Origin: Calliopum simillimum
Lineage: Eukaryota > Arthropoda > Insecta > Diptera > Lauxaniidae
NCBI GenBank assembly: GCA_951812925.1
Contig: OX638370.1
Span: 27,209,964 to 27,273,963 of the forward strand
Reading direction: 5' to 3'
DNA length: 64,000 nucleotides
The position numbers were made by a program, and so were the translations under genes. The first letter of the stretch is position 1; each line of letters begins with the position of its first letter. Positions 1 to 11,585 of the stretch are shown piece after piece. Under the pieces are notes generated by a model, which was not told where the DNA came from, searched no databases, and saw only the letters and a program-made list of their open reading frames with translations.

Positions 1-1285
1 GTTGACATTTACCAGAATTAGGTAAAAAATATCTGGTTGGTTCCTAGCGGAACCACTAGGCACCCGGACATCAAAATTGAAAAATATGATTTTTGTAACA
101 AAGAACTTTTCCAGAGAAATATCAAATAAAACTGCATGAAAATGAAGAGAAATGAGCATAAATCTATCAGCAACCGCATTTAGTTTTGGTAAATCTTACT
201 TAAACAGAGTTTTTCAGGCGAAAACACAAATTTAGCATGAAATCTTTGTGTGGAATAATCAATTCGGATTGTTGCATCGCGGATTTCCTTCCTTGATATA
301 TTCTGATTTATATACAACGTTATGTAGGTGAAATTGAATTCATACCAGTACAGCAATGTCATTCCAAAATCATCCTACTAAATATATAAGATACAATGAC
401 TGTCTGTGTCTCTATAACTCGAGAACCATTCAACCGATTTGCATGATTTATCTCTCCTTTATAGATATTTTGCATGGCAAGGTCTAAGGATACATTTTAT
501 TTCGAAATACTCTCGGCTTCGTCCGGGTCCTTGGAAAATCCCATAATCCTATATCCCATTTGCATGATTTTTTACTTTTGAAGGCATGCTATCAGGTGAT
601 ATTCCAGGGCAAAGTCTAATTTGAAATACCCTTGGCATCGGCCGGAATTTTAAAAACCTGGCAGCGGGACGAATAACATCCGCTGGAAAAATGTCCAATA
701 AAACGATATAAAAAAAGACCTTCTGAAACTGTGTGACAGATGTGGATGAAATTGAGTACGTACATTTTTAAAGGGTATCGGGAGCGGGCAAACAAAGTCA
801 CTCTCGGGCAACTAGTAAAATATAAAAATTTTCGTTACATTTAATAAGCACCACAAGATGTATGAGTGATATTTGCTGTATGAGTTCCGAACTCGGGGTG
901 CCTGACGGTTCCGCAAGGAACCAACCATAAATGCAAAAAAATCCGCTAAAGTAAAATCAAAATTTTTTTTCTAAAACTTACAATAGCTTCTAGACTATTT
1001 AACGGTCAAGAAGATATTTTTACATCTTTGATAATAGTGAATTTACCACAAAAATAATTTTTTTAAAATACGGAATTTTACAAGTGTTTTTTCTTGAGAT
1101 TGAATCACTCTACTGAATATACAGCTGTCAAATGAAGTTGATTTCGAGCGGCTATGGACGCAAACGGTGGCTCTTGGATCAACATACATTTTTGAAGTCA
1201 CAGCGAGAAGTTTAACAGAAATTTGTTTAATGAAATTTTGATTTTAGTTGGTTGGTTCCTGGCGGAACCAGAGTGTTATTAAGAG
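1..1285 (+). mobile_element. piggyBac-like non-autonomous element, copy 1 (left end outside the window)
   Basis: This block is nearly identical along its length to 39434-40719. The complete copy shows that the family is flanked by TTAA and has ends starting CCC, the piggyBac signature. Here the right end reads AAGAG at 1281-1285 followed by TTAA 1286-1289, so the terminal GGG has mutated to GAG. About 95 bp of the left end would lie before position 1. A 35-bp inverted motif containing TTCCTAGCGGAACC recurs near 35-70, 892-928 and 1247-1272 and may be a transposase-binding repeat. No transposase frame is present. The element sits in an sm intron. Confidence 0.75.
373..815 (+). mobile_element. 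Short non-autonomous Helitron nested in the piggyBac-like element
   Basis: It starts TCCTACTAAATATATAAG after an A at 372 and ends GGGCAACTAG at 815 before a T, the Helitron A/T insertion rule with TC and CTAG ends. A short GC-containing hairpin precedes CTAG in better-kept family members. It has no coding capacity. Other family members here: 39806-40240, 18094-18550, 18551-18989 and 53861-54263. Confidence 0.75.
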
Positions 1286-1289
1286 TTAA

Positions 1290-1659
1290 GGTTTAAAAAG
1301 CGTTATAACTCCACTGTGCAGTTTATTATTAAGCATTTTTTGCGCTTTAGCGCGCTGACAAGCTTTCAAAAATTAAAAGCGTTATGTTCATTTGATGACA
1401 TTAAAAGCACAGAGGCTTAACATTTTACTGTGAAAAATTCCACTTGTCGTTAACAGCAAAAAATTAAATCAAAGGGAAAAAAAAAAATTCTTGAAATAAC
1501 TTTGACACCAAAGAAATTTTTCTGCGAAATGTGTAAAGCTGCAAAAAAATTGTTGTTTCTGTTTTAGTTAATAAGACCCTTTCATTTCTTAGAAATTATG
1601 CATATTACTTGAAAATATCATAATTAAAATATATGTGTGTTTTTTCCTTTCCATTACAG
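1290..1659 (+). other. Intronic sequence before the first sm exon in the window
   Basis: AT-rich intron between the piggyBac-like element and the acceptor at 1659. No separate feature is recognised beyond the pyrimidine tract at about 1638-1657. Confidence 0.6.
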
Positions 1660-1935
1660 ATAAAATTCTTAAAAACCAAAGAAGGCACCGCTATGGTACA
1701 AATGGGCGATTCCGTTGCCGTCGAACGTTGCGTACAACATTTGAACAACATTCCCGTTGGTACTGGTGGCAAAATACAAATTGCATTCTCCAAACAAAAT
1801 TTTCTCTCTGAAGTTATCAATCCATTTTTACTTCCCGATCATACGCCCAGTTTTAAAGAATATACCGGCTCGAAAAATAATCGCTTTTTATCACCGGCAC
1901 AAGCAAGTAAAAATCGAATACAGCCACCGAGTAAG
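1660..1935 (+). CDS. sm: Smooth / hnRNP L-like, internal exon (end of RRM3 plus linker)
   Basis: This exon encodes 92 residues of an hnRNP L-family RNA-binding protein (Drosophila Smooth). The family acts in the nucleus in splicing and mRNA processing and prefers CA-rich RNA. The exon opens with IKFLKTKEGTAMVQM, matching the RNP1-like strand of hnRNP L RRM3, then VERCVQHLNNIPVG (helix 2) and GGKIQIAFSKQ (last strand). A linker with NNRFLSPAQASKNRIQPPSK follows, close to the NNRF-AAKNRIQ linker of animal hnRNP L. The acceptor is a pyrimidine tract ending CATTACAG before 1660; the donor is AAG/GTAAGA at 1936. Reading through the donor meets a stop at 1948-1950. Earlier exons lie before position 1. 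Identification is by family resemblance from memory and is strong. Confidence 0.93.
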
Positions 1936-2007
1936 GTAAGAGAGTCCTAAACACCAGCATTACATTTGAATTGAACCTAATAACATATTCCTTTCCGTTC
2001 TTTATAG

Positions 2008-2212
2008 ATACTACACTTCTTCAATACCCCACCCGGCCTAACTGAGGATCAACTGATAGGCATTTTCAATATTAAGGAGGTACCTGCCACATCGGTGCGA
2101 TTGTTCCCATTAAAGACAGAACGCTCTTCATCTGGGCTGATTGAGTTCCCAAATATTGCACAGGCGGTGTTAGCGATCATGAAGTGCAATCATCTGCCAA
2201 TTGAGGGTAAAG
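2008..2212 (+). CDS. sm: Smooth / hnRNP L-like, internal exon (RRM4)
   Basis: This exon encodes 68 codons plus one base, joined in frame to the previous exon across a 72-bp intron. It is nearly all of RRM4. ILHFFNTP is the RNP2-like first strand, TEDQLIGIFNI the first helix, VPATSVRLFPLK the second strand, SSSGLIEFPN the RNP1-like third strand, and AQAVLAIMKCNHLPIEG the second helix. As is usual for hnRNP L RRMs, the canonical aromatic RNP residues are weak. The acceptor is TTCTTTATAG before 2008 and the donor AAAG/GTGCGT at 2213. The exon ends in phase 1 and pairs with the phase of the exon at 15475. Retention of the next intron would add only a few residues before a stop at 2227-2229. Confidence 0.93.
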
Positions 2213-3767
2213 GTGCGTTTTTTTACTAAATTTATATAATTCGGACAAAATGTTTGATTTTTTAGCTAAGTAGCTAAATAGTTAGTTTTTCTTTAATTTC
2301 TATATAGGTTTTCTTTCAAAGGTATATCATTTGAGAGTTTAAAATGTTTGAAACATTTTAATATAGAAATTATTGAAAGTATTTGTAATTGTTGTTTTTG
2401 ATAAGAAACAAAATTTGTTCAGGGCAAAAGACTGAAAGTTATATAGACTGTTTTTCAAAGAAAAAAGCGCGATTTGCAATTATTTTTTATAGGGCGATTT
2501 TTTCCCAGTTTTTATATGGTTTTGTATTTCGTTCTGCATAAGAAATTCATTAATTTTCGACAAATATTTTTAAAAATTTAATAATCTACACTTTCAAAGC
2601 GAAAAAAATTCCTGATTATTAAAAGAAATGCTTTCGACTCTTACTCTTATTAATCAGAGTCTTAATTAAAGAGCCTTAAAGACAACACCGTTTTTGCCAG
2701 AGACTGTTTGTAGGCGTTCACGTGTTTTTTTCTTCTTCTCTTCTTCATCCTTTGTTTGTAAAGAACGACGTAATTAAGCACAAGAATGTAATTAACTAAA
2801 GAATTTTAAAAGCAAAAAGGATGAAAATGTTGACAGCAAAAACAAAGAGAACATAAAGTGAAAAATAGAAAAAAATACTGAAAGCAAAAAACATACAAAA
2901 AGTATCAACTTTAATAATCATTAATTTAATAAAGCAATTTTATTAAAGATTAATGAAAGTCTGACAAAAGTAACTGAACTGAAAGAAACATCAAAAAAAG
3001 AAGAAAGTAACTATAAAAAAAATCTTAAATGAAATGAATTCATATGCAACACTTGATCCCAACAAATAAAAAGGTTTTGAGTTGGCATGAAGAAACTAAA
3101 ATCGGTTCCCGGGCTAATGAAAAAAAGCTACTTTTTTGAACAAATTCTGTTTTACTCATCAACAAGCCATCTCCCCCGCTTCGCTAGGCATGTTTGTTTT
3201 GTTTTTTCATTCCCAGCAGCTTAGAAGATATAGATAAAAACGTCAATTCACGCCCCTGCCACACCACCAATTAAAGTTAATGTGTCATAGGAAAGTTTAT
3301 TTCATTTCAAACCATCCAAAATTCTCATGTTGATAGTCTGCCATAGAAGTTTTCCCTCTACTGTGCTCAGATATTCTTCGTTTTGACTATGAAGCCTTCG
3401 GGTGACCTTCGGAAACCTTCGTGTATTCCAGAAAACTTTCAATAAAAGGTTGTTAATAGTCCGCAATAGATATTTTCCCCCTAACTCTTCGTTTTGATTA
3501 TCAAGCGTTCGGATGGCCTTCGGGAAACTTTGGGTGTCCCAAAAAACTATTGATTGAAATTTGTTGATAGTTATTTTCCCTATACTGTTCTTAGATATAT
3601 TTCGTTTTGACTATGAAGCTTTTGTGTGATCATCGAAAACCCTTGTAGCATAAAAACCTTCCTGAGATACACTTATTGCCGAATTTTCAGCTTAATTAGC
3701 CGAATAGTTTATGAGCGATAATGCTTCAGAGAGACACATATTAATTTTTATATATGAAGAAGATATA
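2213..3767 (+). other. Start of the large sm intron; no recognised feature
   Basis: The intron between the exons ending at 2212 and starting at 15475 is about 13.3 kb. This first part is AT-rich with A and T homopolymers. I see no gene and no clear transposon ends in it. Short similar phrases around 3355-3640 (variants of TTCGTTTTGACTATGAAGC and of CCTTCG) suggest a worn tandem repeat of roughly 120 bp. Confidence 0.6.
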
Positions 3768-5045
3768 CAGGGTGGATGGTTCGAGGTGTTGCCGATTCAA
3801 AAGACTATATTTTTAGTTTCCATGCACAGATTTTATTGATCAAACGCTATAATTGTCGGGAAATGTTCAAATTTTAAGAATCTACTTGAGATTTTCGATA
3901 TGGCCACCTTTGGCCTTAACTATGGCCCGTAGACGGTCGAAGAACGAGTCGCATGCTGCACGAATTTGATTTCGTGGAAGTTTGCGCCATTCTCGTTGAA
4001 GGGCCACTTTTAGCGCATCAACGCTCTGGTATTTTTTAGTCAAGACCTTCTTGTCCAACATACCCCAGATTGAGAAACCCAGCGGATTCGCATCAGGCGA
4101 ATTTGAGAGCCATTGTTAAGCAGAAATGAAGCTAGGAACGTTTTTTTCTAACCATTCTTGATTCACACGAGCTTTGTGTGACGGTGCCGAGTCTTGTTGG
4201 AATGTCCATGGCTTGCGACTGAAATGTTTGCGTGCCCACGGTAGTAAAGCACCCTCCAACACTGATTCACGATACACCTGGGCGTTTACTTTGACGCCAG
4301 CGGCCAAAAAAACGAGTGGTGAGCGCCCATCAGCAGTCACTGCAGCCCAAACCATCACATGCGCTGGAGCCTGCGTCCTGGTGGCCAAACGATCATTCAA
4401 ATTTTCGTAGGACCTCTCTGTCAAGTAAACCCGATCATTTTGTTTGTTTACATATTGCTGGATACAGTAATTTTTCTCAGCAGAGAAAACAACAACTCCT
4501 TGGCTCTATCGAGCCTAACTTTTTTTGAGCAGGAGTGAGATCATTCGCCTTTTGGAACTTGGGGGCCTTTAGTCCGAGCTTGTTTGACAATATGTGTTGC
4601 ATTCGTTCACGCGATATTTTCAGCTCGGCAGCCATTTGTCTGCCACTGCGTCTCGGATTTCGCTCAATTCTGGCCTTCACCTTTCGAACCATTTCTGGTG
4701 ATGTTGCAGTTATTTTCCGACCACCACCATGTCGTTTGGCAACGCTGCCGGTACCATTGTAACGTGTTATGGTCCGATACACAAACATTTTATTCACTAT
4801 TAAATGTTTCAGCTCACGAACAATTGCTGATTGCGATTTTCCAGCCAAATAAAGAGCAATCACACTATTACGTTTGAATTCCATTTCGAAAATTTTTTAT
4901 TTTCTATAAATTGACGCGCAAATGCTTTTGGTTACTTGTTGACAATAGAATATACTAACATCATGCCAAGTTTTAGACAGCTGTCATGTTCCATCTGTCA
5001 GATAAGTCTATCTGAAGTAGGTAACAGTTCGAATCAGCCACCCTG
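3768..5045 (-). mobile_element. Degenerate DD37D mariner-type transposon, both ends present
   Basis: The element is bounded by TA at 3766-3767 and 5046-5047. The ends are imperfect inverted repeats of about 26 bp: the left starts CAGGGTGGATGGTTCGAG and the right, read inward on the minus strand, starts CAGGGTGGCTGATTCGAA. The length of 1278 bp is typical of Tc1/mariner elements. It holds one minus-strand transposase pseudogene and lies in the large sm intron. Confidence 0.85.
3882..4884 (-). pseudogene. DD37D mariner transposase pseudogene
   Basis: The reading frame begins MEFKRNSVIALYLAGKSQ and has a bipartite helix-turn-helix region with RHGGGRKITATSP between its halves, then RERMQHILSNKLGL. 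A frameshift near 4510 separates this from the catalytic domain. The first catalytic Asp, expected in FSDEK, is Ala (FSAEK). The second Asp is present in FQQDSAPSHKA. An in-frame stop at 4113-4115 follows, and the third catalytic position, 37 residues after the second, is Gly in SPDANPLGFSIW where Asp is expected. The end is KAKGGHIENLK. Two of three catalytic residues are lost, so the copy is dead. The family call rests on the DD37D spacing; a related mariner lineage is possible. Confidence 0.85.
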
Positions 5046-5229
5046 TAGTCTCCTTCAAGAGCAATTCAATTTTTCCAGCGCTTCTCTAATATTTCGATAC
5101 CTTGTCGAACAATTTATCTTTGCTCTCAAAAAACTCCAAATTTCTAGCCATTACTTCTTTATTTGAGATAAATTTCTTACCCTGAAACAATTTTTTGAGG
5201 TCTGCAAAAAGCCAGTAGTTGCTGTGGGC

Positions 5230-5455
5230 TCGATATAGAGAGTATAAAGGGCATTAATTCTTGGTCTCAATCTTGGTCTTGGTTTTGAAAAAATTTCTTT
5301 ATTGAAAAGTAGTCTTGGTATTGATGATCATCGTTACCAAGACCATGACCATAGCAATCTTGATCGAGGTCCTCAAATTATATTAGCGTCTTGGTCTTGC
5401 TCTTGGTCTCGAAAAATTACCAAGAATAGGACTCAAGACCAAGACTAATTTACTG
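5230..5455. repeat. GTCTTGG / CCAAGAC palindromic repeat block, copy 1
   Basis: A stretch dense in CTTGGTCT and its complement (CCAAGACC) on both halves, able to fold on itself. A similar block lies at 48150-48300. Both end near a CACTATT motif. It is probably a short dispersed repeat; the family is unknown. Confidence 0.45.
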
Positions 5456-5879
5456 ATCACTATTTTCTGAGGTGTCTAAGCTATCTCACACAATTTCACT
5501 TTTCGATCTTTCTTTTTTTCGGAACAACTGCCGATTTCGACAGTCATAATTGTAGACTTTTCTATAACAGTCTACGGTGTTGTTTCCCATCAAGAAGCAA
5601 TGTTTTATCAACACATGAAATTCTGTGCGATGTCATTAGAAATGTTTGGGTTAATGATAACTTCATTCGCCGACTTTCTTGCACTGACTCAAACATTTTG
5701 CCTGTACCATATCTTTATCTTTTTATTTAATTCTGTTAAAAGAAGCAGCTGAAGAGTATTAAGACATCAAAAAATTTGATAATTAAACTATTAAATTCCA
5801 CATTATTAAGTAAACTTCCTGTGGAAACAGAGCCGAACTTAATTAATTTCTCACAAAATTTCAGCCAATTCATATTATG

Positions 5880-6860
5880 ACATTACATCTGACCAACCTC
5901 CATTAAATTTTTTCCTTGAACATTTTCCTCCACTTATCTCTAGTCCTTACAAGCGTTCCCTTATAAAAATGCCTGTTAAATTAAATTTTACTCCACCCAC
6001 TTCCAGGTTGCTTCAAGTTGGATGGGAAGAGAGACCAATCTCTATTATTTTTTTCCCCTATAAATTTTTCACCAAGATGCTTAAGCTTTACCTTCACTCC
6101 TTGGAGGAGCTCCCTTGTAAAAATGTTTTTTTTAAGGAAACTGACTTCGCCCCACTCCAGGATGTCTTTGGTGAGGGTAAATCTATGATGGTCATCCATT
6201 AATATTGCTCCTTCAACATTTTCCTCGAACAAACTTACTGTTTAGTGGGCTACCAAAAGAAGAAAAAAATCCCTAAAGTAAAAGAGTGTAAGTATATTCA
6301 AGGAACATATATGCTTACCTTTTAGCGGGCTTCCGAATCGAGAAGAAAAACCCCCTAAAATGACAAGGGGTAAGTATATTCGAGGATAGTGTTGAAGGGA
6401 CAAAAATTATGAACGTAGATCCCACATTTTACCTTTACCAGTGGCACCCTGTAAGTGGTCGTAGTCAATTTCATGAAAACGTAAATTTTGCAAGAGGCCC
6501 CTTTAAATGGTAAAGATAGAAGGTAATGTTGTATGAAAATATATTATTCAGGTAGCTCTCATGTTCTATCCCACTTTAATACCTTGGATGTAAATGGATT
6601 CAATTTTATAAAAATGTAAACGGGCGCTCCTAGTGGGTAGGGGTAAAGAAATTTGAGAAAAATTTTCAAGGAAAAAAAGTAATTAATTTTGATCTCATAA
6701 TTCACCCCGCTAGAGACACTTTGTAAGCGGAAGGAAAAAATTTCATAAATTTCATGAAAACGTTATTTTTGCAGCGGAGCCATCTAGTTAGGGAGTGAAA
6801 ATATTCAGAAAAAAAGTTAAGGAGGAAAATATAATAGGTGTAGGCCTTTCATACGTTTTA
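5880..6860. mobile_element. Foldback element of the ACTTACCCTCTATC family, copy 1
   Basis: About 150-bp units carry the motifs ACATTTTCCTC, CTTACC, GGCTCCCCTGCAAAAATTACG-like, TTTTCATGAAATT and CACTTCCAGG. From 5880 to about 6240 they read in the plus direction; from about 6280 to 6860 they read in the minus direction (GTAAGTATATTC, TTTTGCA, TCATGAAAACGT), giving a large imperfect inverted repeat. It is non-coding, and open frames within it are chance. Related blocks: 8840-10180 and 11880-12425. Confidence 0.6.
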
Positions 6861-8375
6861 TTCTTTTAATGGCGCCATCTGGAAAGCTGTGGCTCTATCA
6901 TCCACTAAACAAGTGGACATCAACATGTTCCTTAAAAATCATTTGCGTCATATGCCTGAAACTGCAATATTATATGCAAATAATGGAATTTGGTATATAT
7001 GTAAAAGGCACCAGAATAAAGACCATCCATTAAAAAAAATAAAATATACCTCTTTTAGTTTTAAATATTTAAAAGACTTCAAAATTCTCGTATTCTTTTT
7101 AATGCTAGCTCTGTTAATTTTGTAAATTAAAAATTTAATTCTCCTTCGACACACACATATAAATCAAAGCTGGAGAATTAATTATAAAACTCTCAGCGCG
7201 CTTCAACAACTAAGAAAATACAAGCCCCAACATATTCCCATAAAACACTCGCCCACCTGCTGTTATTTATGTGGCAACATCTCAACATAAACTCGAGCGT
7301 ATCTTCAGAAAAAAGTTTTTTCAAAGGCCTGAAGTCACAATTAAAATGTTCACAGTTTGAACCAACTGCTGGTGATAAAAATTATAGCCAAATAATGTTA
7401 AAATAACGCAAATCTAAAATACTTAAAACTCCAAAGCTAGAAAGGAATGGACAAGAAGAGAAAAAGAGAGCGAATACAACTCAAAAACATTTATGGTGAA
7501 ACTTGCAACAAATGCCACACACAACAGCAGCAATAAGAGCATTCAAAACAAATTTACACAAAAAAAAAATGTTTTTATCATAATTACCAAATTAGAAGTG
7601 TTGCTGCTGCTGCTGCCACACACACAATTGTGCGCTTGTGGCGCCACCTATTGTACGAATAAACTTTTCACATTTTTGTATATGTAATAAAAGCTACAAC
7701 CTAACAACAACAGCAACGCTTATTACCACAACAACCTTTTCAACAACAAGCAGAATGTTGTAAAACAACAGCAACTGCCCCTAAAAGTATGCAATCGCTA
7801 TTAAGAATTTTGTTAACGTTACGCGCAACATTTGGTAGTAAAATTATGTGAAAGTGTAGGGGAGAAGGAAGCTTTGGGCTTTATAAAATGTATAACAAAA
7901 ATAACAACAACACTAGCAGCATACAATTTGCTGCTGCATTATGGGTGATTGTTGCAAGCAAGTCAACTGACGGAAATTCCTACCAACGTTCGGGTATACC
8001 ACCAATATGGCGACAAAGTAATGCGAAATATTTGTTATGCAACCGATTTTAGTGTGCAACAGAAACAACAAAATAACAGCAACAACTGCAACAAATGATG
8101 AAAATACTTTAGCAACAACATACATACTATTTACACGCTTAATGTTTAATTTGTATGAAAATTCGTTGGCAATGGTTAGAATCGTTGCAATAAAAATGCA
8201 TTGCCTCATTTTAGGCTGTTATATGAAAGTCATTTTAATTAAACTGACCAGATGTATTTTAGTGCGGTTTTTTGTTGTAAACGAAATCGGTGAATCGTTG
8301 ATTAAAATCATACAATTTCTGTCATTTGATGGAATCTTTTCGATTTTATCGCAAAATCTTTTAGAGAGCGTCAAC
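6861..8375 (+). other. Intronic sequence with CAA/CAG-type simple repeats
   Basis: Single-copy-looking AT-rich intron with short runs of CAACAA, GCTGCTGCTGCTGC (near 7601) and CACACACA. I recognise no gene or transposon ends. The motif AAAAGTATGCAAT at about 7786 also occurs at 31372 and 34361. Confidence 0.5.
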
Positions 8376-8652
8376 GGGCCGTTCACATACTACGTTACGC
8401 AATTTTCGACCAATTTTGACCGCCCCCCCTCCTCGGTCGTTATGCAACAACTCCTTCAACTATGTTAACAACTCCCTCCCTCTCTAGTAACGTAACAAAT
8501 CTTAATTTTTGTAGTTTGAAGTTGAATTTATTGTCCCATAAAATTATAAAATCTACATTGCGTAAAGTAGTTGATGATCTCTCGCATCGCCGTGTAACAA
8601 ATCGTCCAACCCCTCCTTCCCCCTTGAATTACGTAATATGTGAACGGCTCCC
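8376..8652. mobile_element. MITE with GGGCCGTTCACATA-type inverted ends
   Basis: The left end reads GGGCCGTTCACATACTACG, and the right end in reverse complement reads GGGAGCCGTTCACATATTACG. Both are followed inward by a C- or G-rich stretch (CCGCCCCCCCTCC against GGGGGAAGGAGGGG) and by ACGAACAA-like sequence. At 277 bp without coding capacity it is a miniature inverted-repeat element. Similar ends are common in insect genomes; I do not assign a superfamily. Confidence 0.6.
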
Positions 8653-8839
8653 AAACAGCTTCACGTATTCTTACTTGATAGGATTTAGGGTTTACGTAGA
8701 TACTTAATAATGGGATTTGGATTTCCCTATATTTTGTAAGGATGAGGAAAAAATTTAGTGGAATGGATGATTTTAATTGGCGGCTCATCGAGGTTAATGA
8801 AATTTTTGCCCCCATAATATTTTCATTTCTGCCAAATAA

Positions 8840-10180
8840 CTCCACTCCTTCAGGCGGCTTCTCTGCAAAAATAACGCTTTTATGAAATTTATGATGTTGA
8901 CTACCTCCACTTCCACGGTTTTCCTGGAGTGGTAGAGAGCAAGAACAACCTCCACTTATTTCTCTTCAAAACTTTCCACAAATATATTTACCCCTTAGTG
9001 ACGCTCCCATGCAAAAATTATATTTTTATCAAATCACTTCCAGGATGCTTCAGGTGGGGTAGAGTTTGAGACCAACCTGCTTTATTTATTGCGTCTCAAC
9101 AATTTTCCCGAACATACTTACCCTCTATTTTCACCCCTTAGAGGGACTCCCCTGTTAGAATTACGTTTTCATGAAATTTTCTCTCCCCACATCCAGTGGG
9201 GGTGAAATTTAAAATCAATATCCTTATATTTTCTCTGAACATCCCCTTATCACCAGTCTTTGGGAAGCACCATGGCAAATATAATGGAGATTTTTTTCAT
9301 ACTGCAATGAAGAATGCACGGCAGTCTGGGTGAAATTCCCCGGGAATATTGATTTTTTTCCTGCTTAAAGGGCTTCAAGAGGGCTAAACTCTATTATTTT
9401 CTTCCCCTAAATGTTTTCCCAGAACATATCCTACTGCAAATGTTACTTTAAAACAGCCTCCATTGTTTTTACCCCCTCAACACTTTCCCTGCACATAATT
9501 ACATTCTATCACCACCACTTCGGGGAGTTTCTTTTTCGTTTCGTGAGCACTCTAAAGGGAAGAGGTAGAAAGTAATTATGTTCGGGGAAAACGTTGAGGG
9601 GAATAAAATAATACAGGTCCGTTATAAATATTATCCCCATCACACAAAATTTTAGTCTAATTTTAAAACCAAAAAGTATTTATATAAAAAAATGCCAAAA
9701 AAAGTATATTTTTAAACTATTTTGGTATAAATTTTATACTTTTCTGAAATAAATATAAAATTTTTTTGGAAAAAATCGGAATTTAATACCAAAAAAGTTT
9801 TAAATCAATAATAAAGGGAATCAAATGTAAGAAATGGAAACTTTTATTTTTTAGTGTGCAGGGAAAATCTGGTAATTTTTGCATTGGAGCCGGTCTAAGG
9901 AGTAAAAATAGCGGATTATTATGTTGGGGGAAATTGTACAGAGAAAGAAACTTATTTAGGTTAGACTCATATTTCACCTCACTCGACAAAACTTGAAAGT
10001 GGGCGGAGTCAATTTATGGAGTGTTGATAGGAGGTAAGGGTTTTTTAGGAAAATTTTATTTAGAAGAACAGAATACAGTTTAGTTTTACATTCTACTCCA
10101 GCAGAAGGACTTTGGAAGCCCTTTTTGAGGGGAAACAGTTTCATAAAAATATTATTTGTGGTGTTTAAGGTTTTGTAATG
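8840..10180. mobile_element. Foldback element of the ACTTACCCTCTATC family, copy 2, interrupted by a MITE
   Basis: Plus-oriented units (CGAACATACTTACCCTC at about 9109, GGGACTCCCCTG, TTTTCATGAAATTT) run to about 9500. A short inverted segment follows (AAGTAATTATGTTCGGGG near 9570). After the MITE at 9641-9858, minus-oriented sequence continues with GAAAGTGGGCGGAGTCAATT at 9986. Unit length is about 140-155 bp. The outer limits are approximate. Confidence 0.55.
9641..9858 (-). mobile_element. CACAC-ended MITE, copy 1
   Basis: The ends are CACACAAAATTTTAG and TTTTTTAGTGTG. The interior contains CCAAAAAGTATTTATATAAA and AGTTTTAAATCAATAATAAA, matching the elements at 19519-19706 and 47099-47324. 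About 218 bp, AT-rich and non-coding, inserted in the foldback element. Confidence 0.6.
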
Positions 10181-11585
10181 TTCTGCCAAAAAAATTCAAT
10201 ATATTTTGAGTTTTCGAATAATTTGCAATTTTTAATTTTTCACCTTGTATTATGGCTTTAAACTCAAATATTAGCATATCAATTATGTTTATTCTTCTTT
10301 TTACTGAAAGCCACATTGAAATTTACATTTCGTTATGAAAAATTAAACAAATTTATTTATTTTAATCCAATTTTGCCATATCTCAGCATTTTCTTTATAT
10401 TTTCTATGACTATCTTGGTTCTTGCAAAGCAAAATAAACATTATATTTTATTATCATTTTAATTAATATAATTTATATTGACTGCTGCTGCTGTTGTAAC
10501 CACAAGCAACTTAACTTAAAATTTTCATATCACCACCTTCTCAAACGAAAAGGGACCTTTATACTTTGTTACGTACGGTTCCTTGATCCTTGCTCATTAT
10601 ATTTTATTGCTTTGCCTTTTGCAGTCAGTCTTTCATATTAATTTAATTATTTATAACCCTAACAGATTTTCTAATAATCACCACAACATAAATGTGGTCA
10701 AAATAGGCGCAAAACAAACTTTCATTGCAGCCAAAAAGGTTGCAATCATGATAAAATGTTTTGACTTTTTTATTAAAAGGAAACTTTTCTTTATGGTTTG
10801 CCATTATTCATTTCCACAAAAAAGGACAATAGAAAAATTGGGCTTGGGCTTTTTGTTTAAAGCATTGCAATTAAAGTCGGTTTAAAAAAGCATTGCCTAT
10901 TTTTAGACAAAAGTCGCTTGATCGCCTATCAACTCTTTGAATGTCCTTTTTTTATGGAAAATATAAGGAATAAAAGAAAAATACAAAATCCTATCAGTTC
11001 AGTATACAACACCATCATAATCGTCATCATCACCACCATCATAATTATTAGTGTGTTTTGTTGCCTTCTGACCTTTGAATTGTTGTGCTGCGCCATTTTG
11101 CCGCCAATTAAATGCCTTTATTTGTCTGCGTTTTTGCTGTATGTACGATATTTGCTGAGTTTCTGTGTATATGCCATGTGTTTAAGCAGCTTTGGCCATA
11201 ATGTAATCAAGTTAATTAGAGCACAACAATTGTCATATGCAAGAGCACATATACTGCAAAACGTACGCTTTACACATGTGCTTGCAATAGTTGTGTGTGT
11301 GCCTTGTTGCATTGTATGCAATCGGTATATTGTTATTTTGTAATTGTATGCAGCAGTTCAAGCGCATTCCTCCTCGCACACAAAGTAAACCACTAAATTT
11401 GTTTGATTCTGCTGCATTTCTCATTTTAATGATTATGGTTTAGTGTGGCTTAAAGTGCACTCTCTGATCGTTATTGGTTAGAAATTATATTCCAAGTCGA
11501 TTTTTATGAATTTTTTCATTAAAAATTTTAAAATTTTCACATCGGTATTATTAAATTTTCATCCATTTTATGTAATGTACATGAT
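10181..11585 (+). other. Intronic sequence, nothing recognised
   Basis: AT-rich intron with microsatellite patches such as CTGCTGCTGCTG (10482) and CATCATCACCACCATCAT (11022). Open frames are low-complexity and lack any recognised domain. Confidence 0.5.

Noticed and set aside
1933..1950. Alternative shorter Smooth protein by intron retention
   Set aside because: The stop is in the intron as expected, donor and acceptor are strong, and nothing in the sequence favours retention.
8037..8468. 143-codon open frame in the sm intron
   Set aside because: Its end overlaps a MITE and it has no recognisable domain.
10918..11343. 141-codon open frame in the sm intron
   Set aside because: Hydrophobic, microsatellite-derived Ile/Thr/Cys-rich sequence with no start context or domain.
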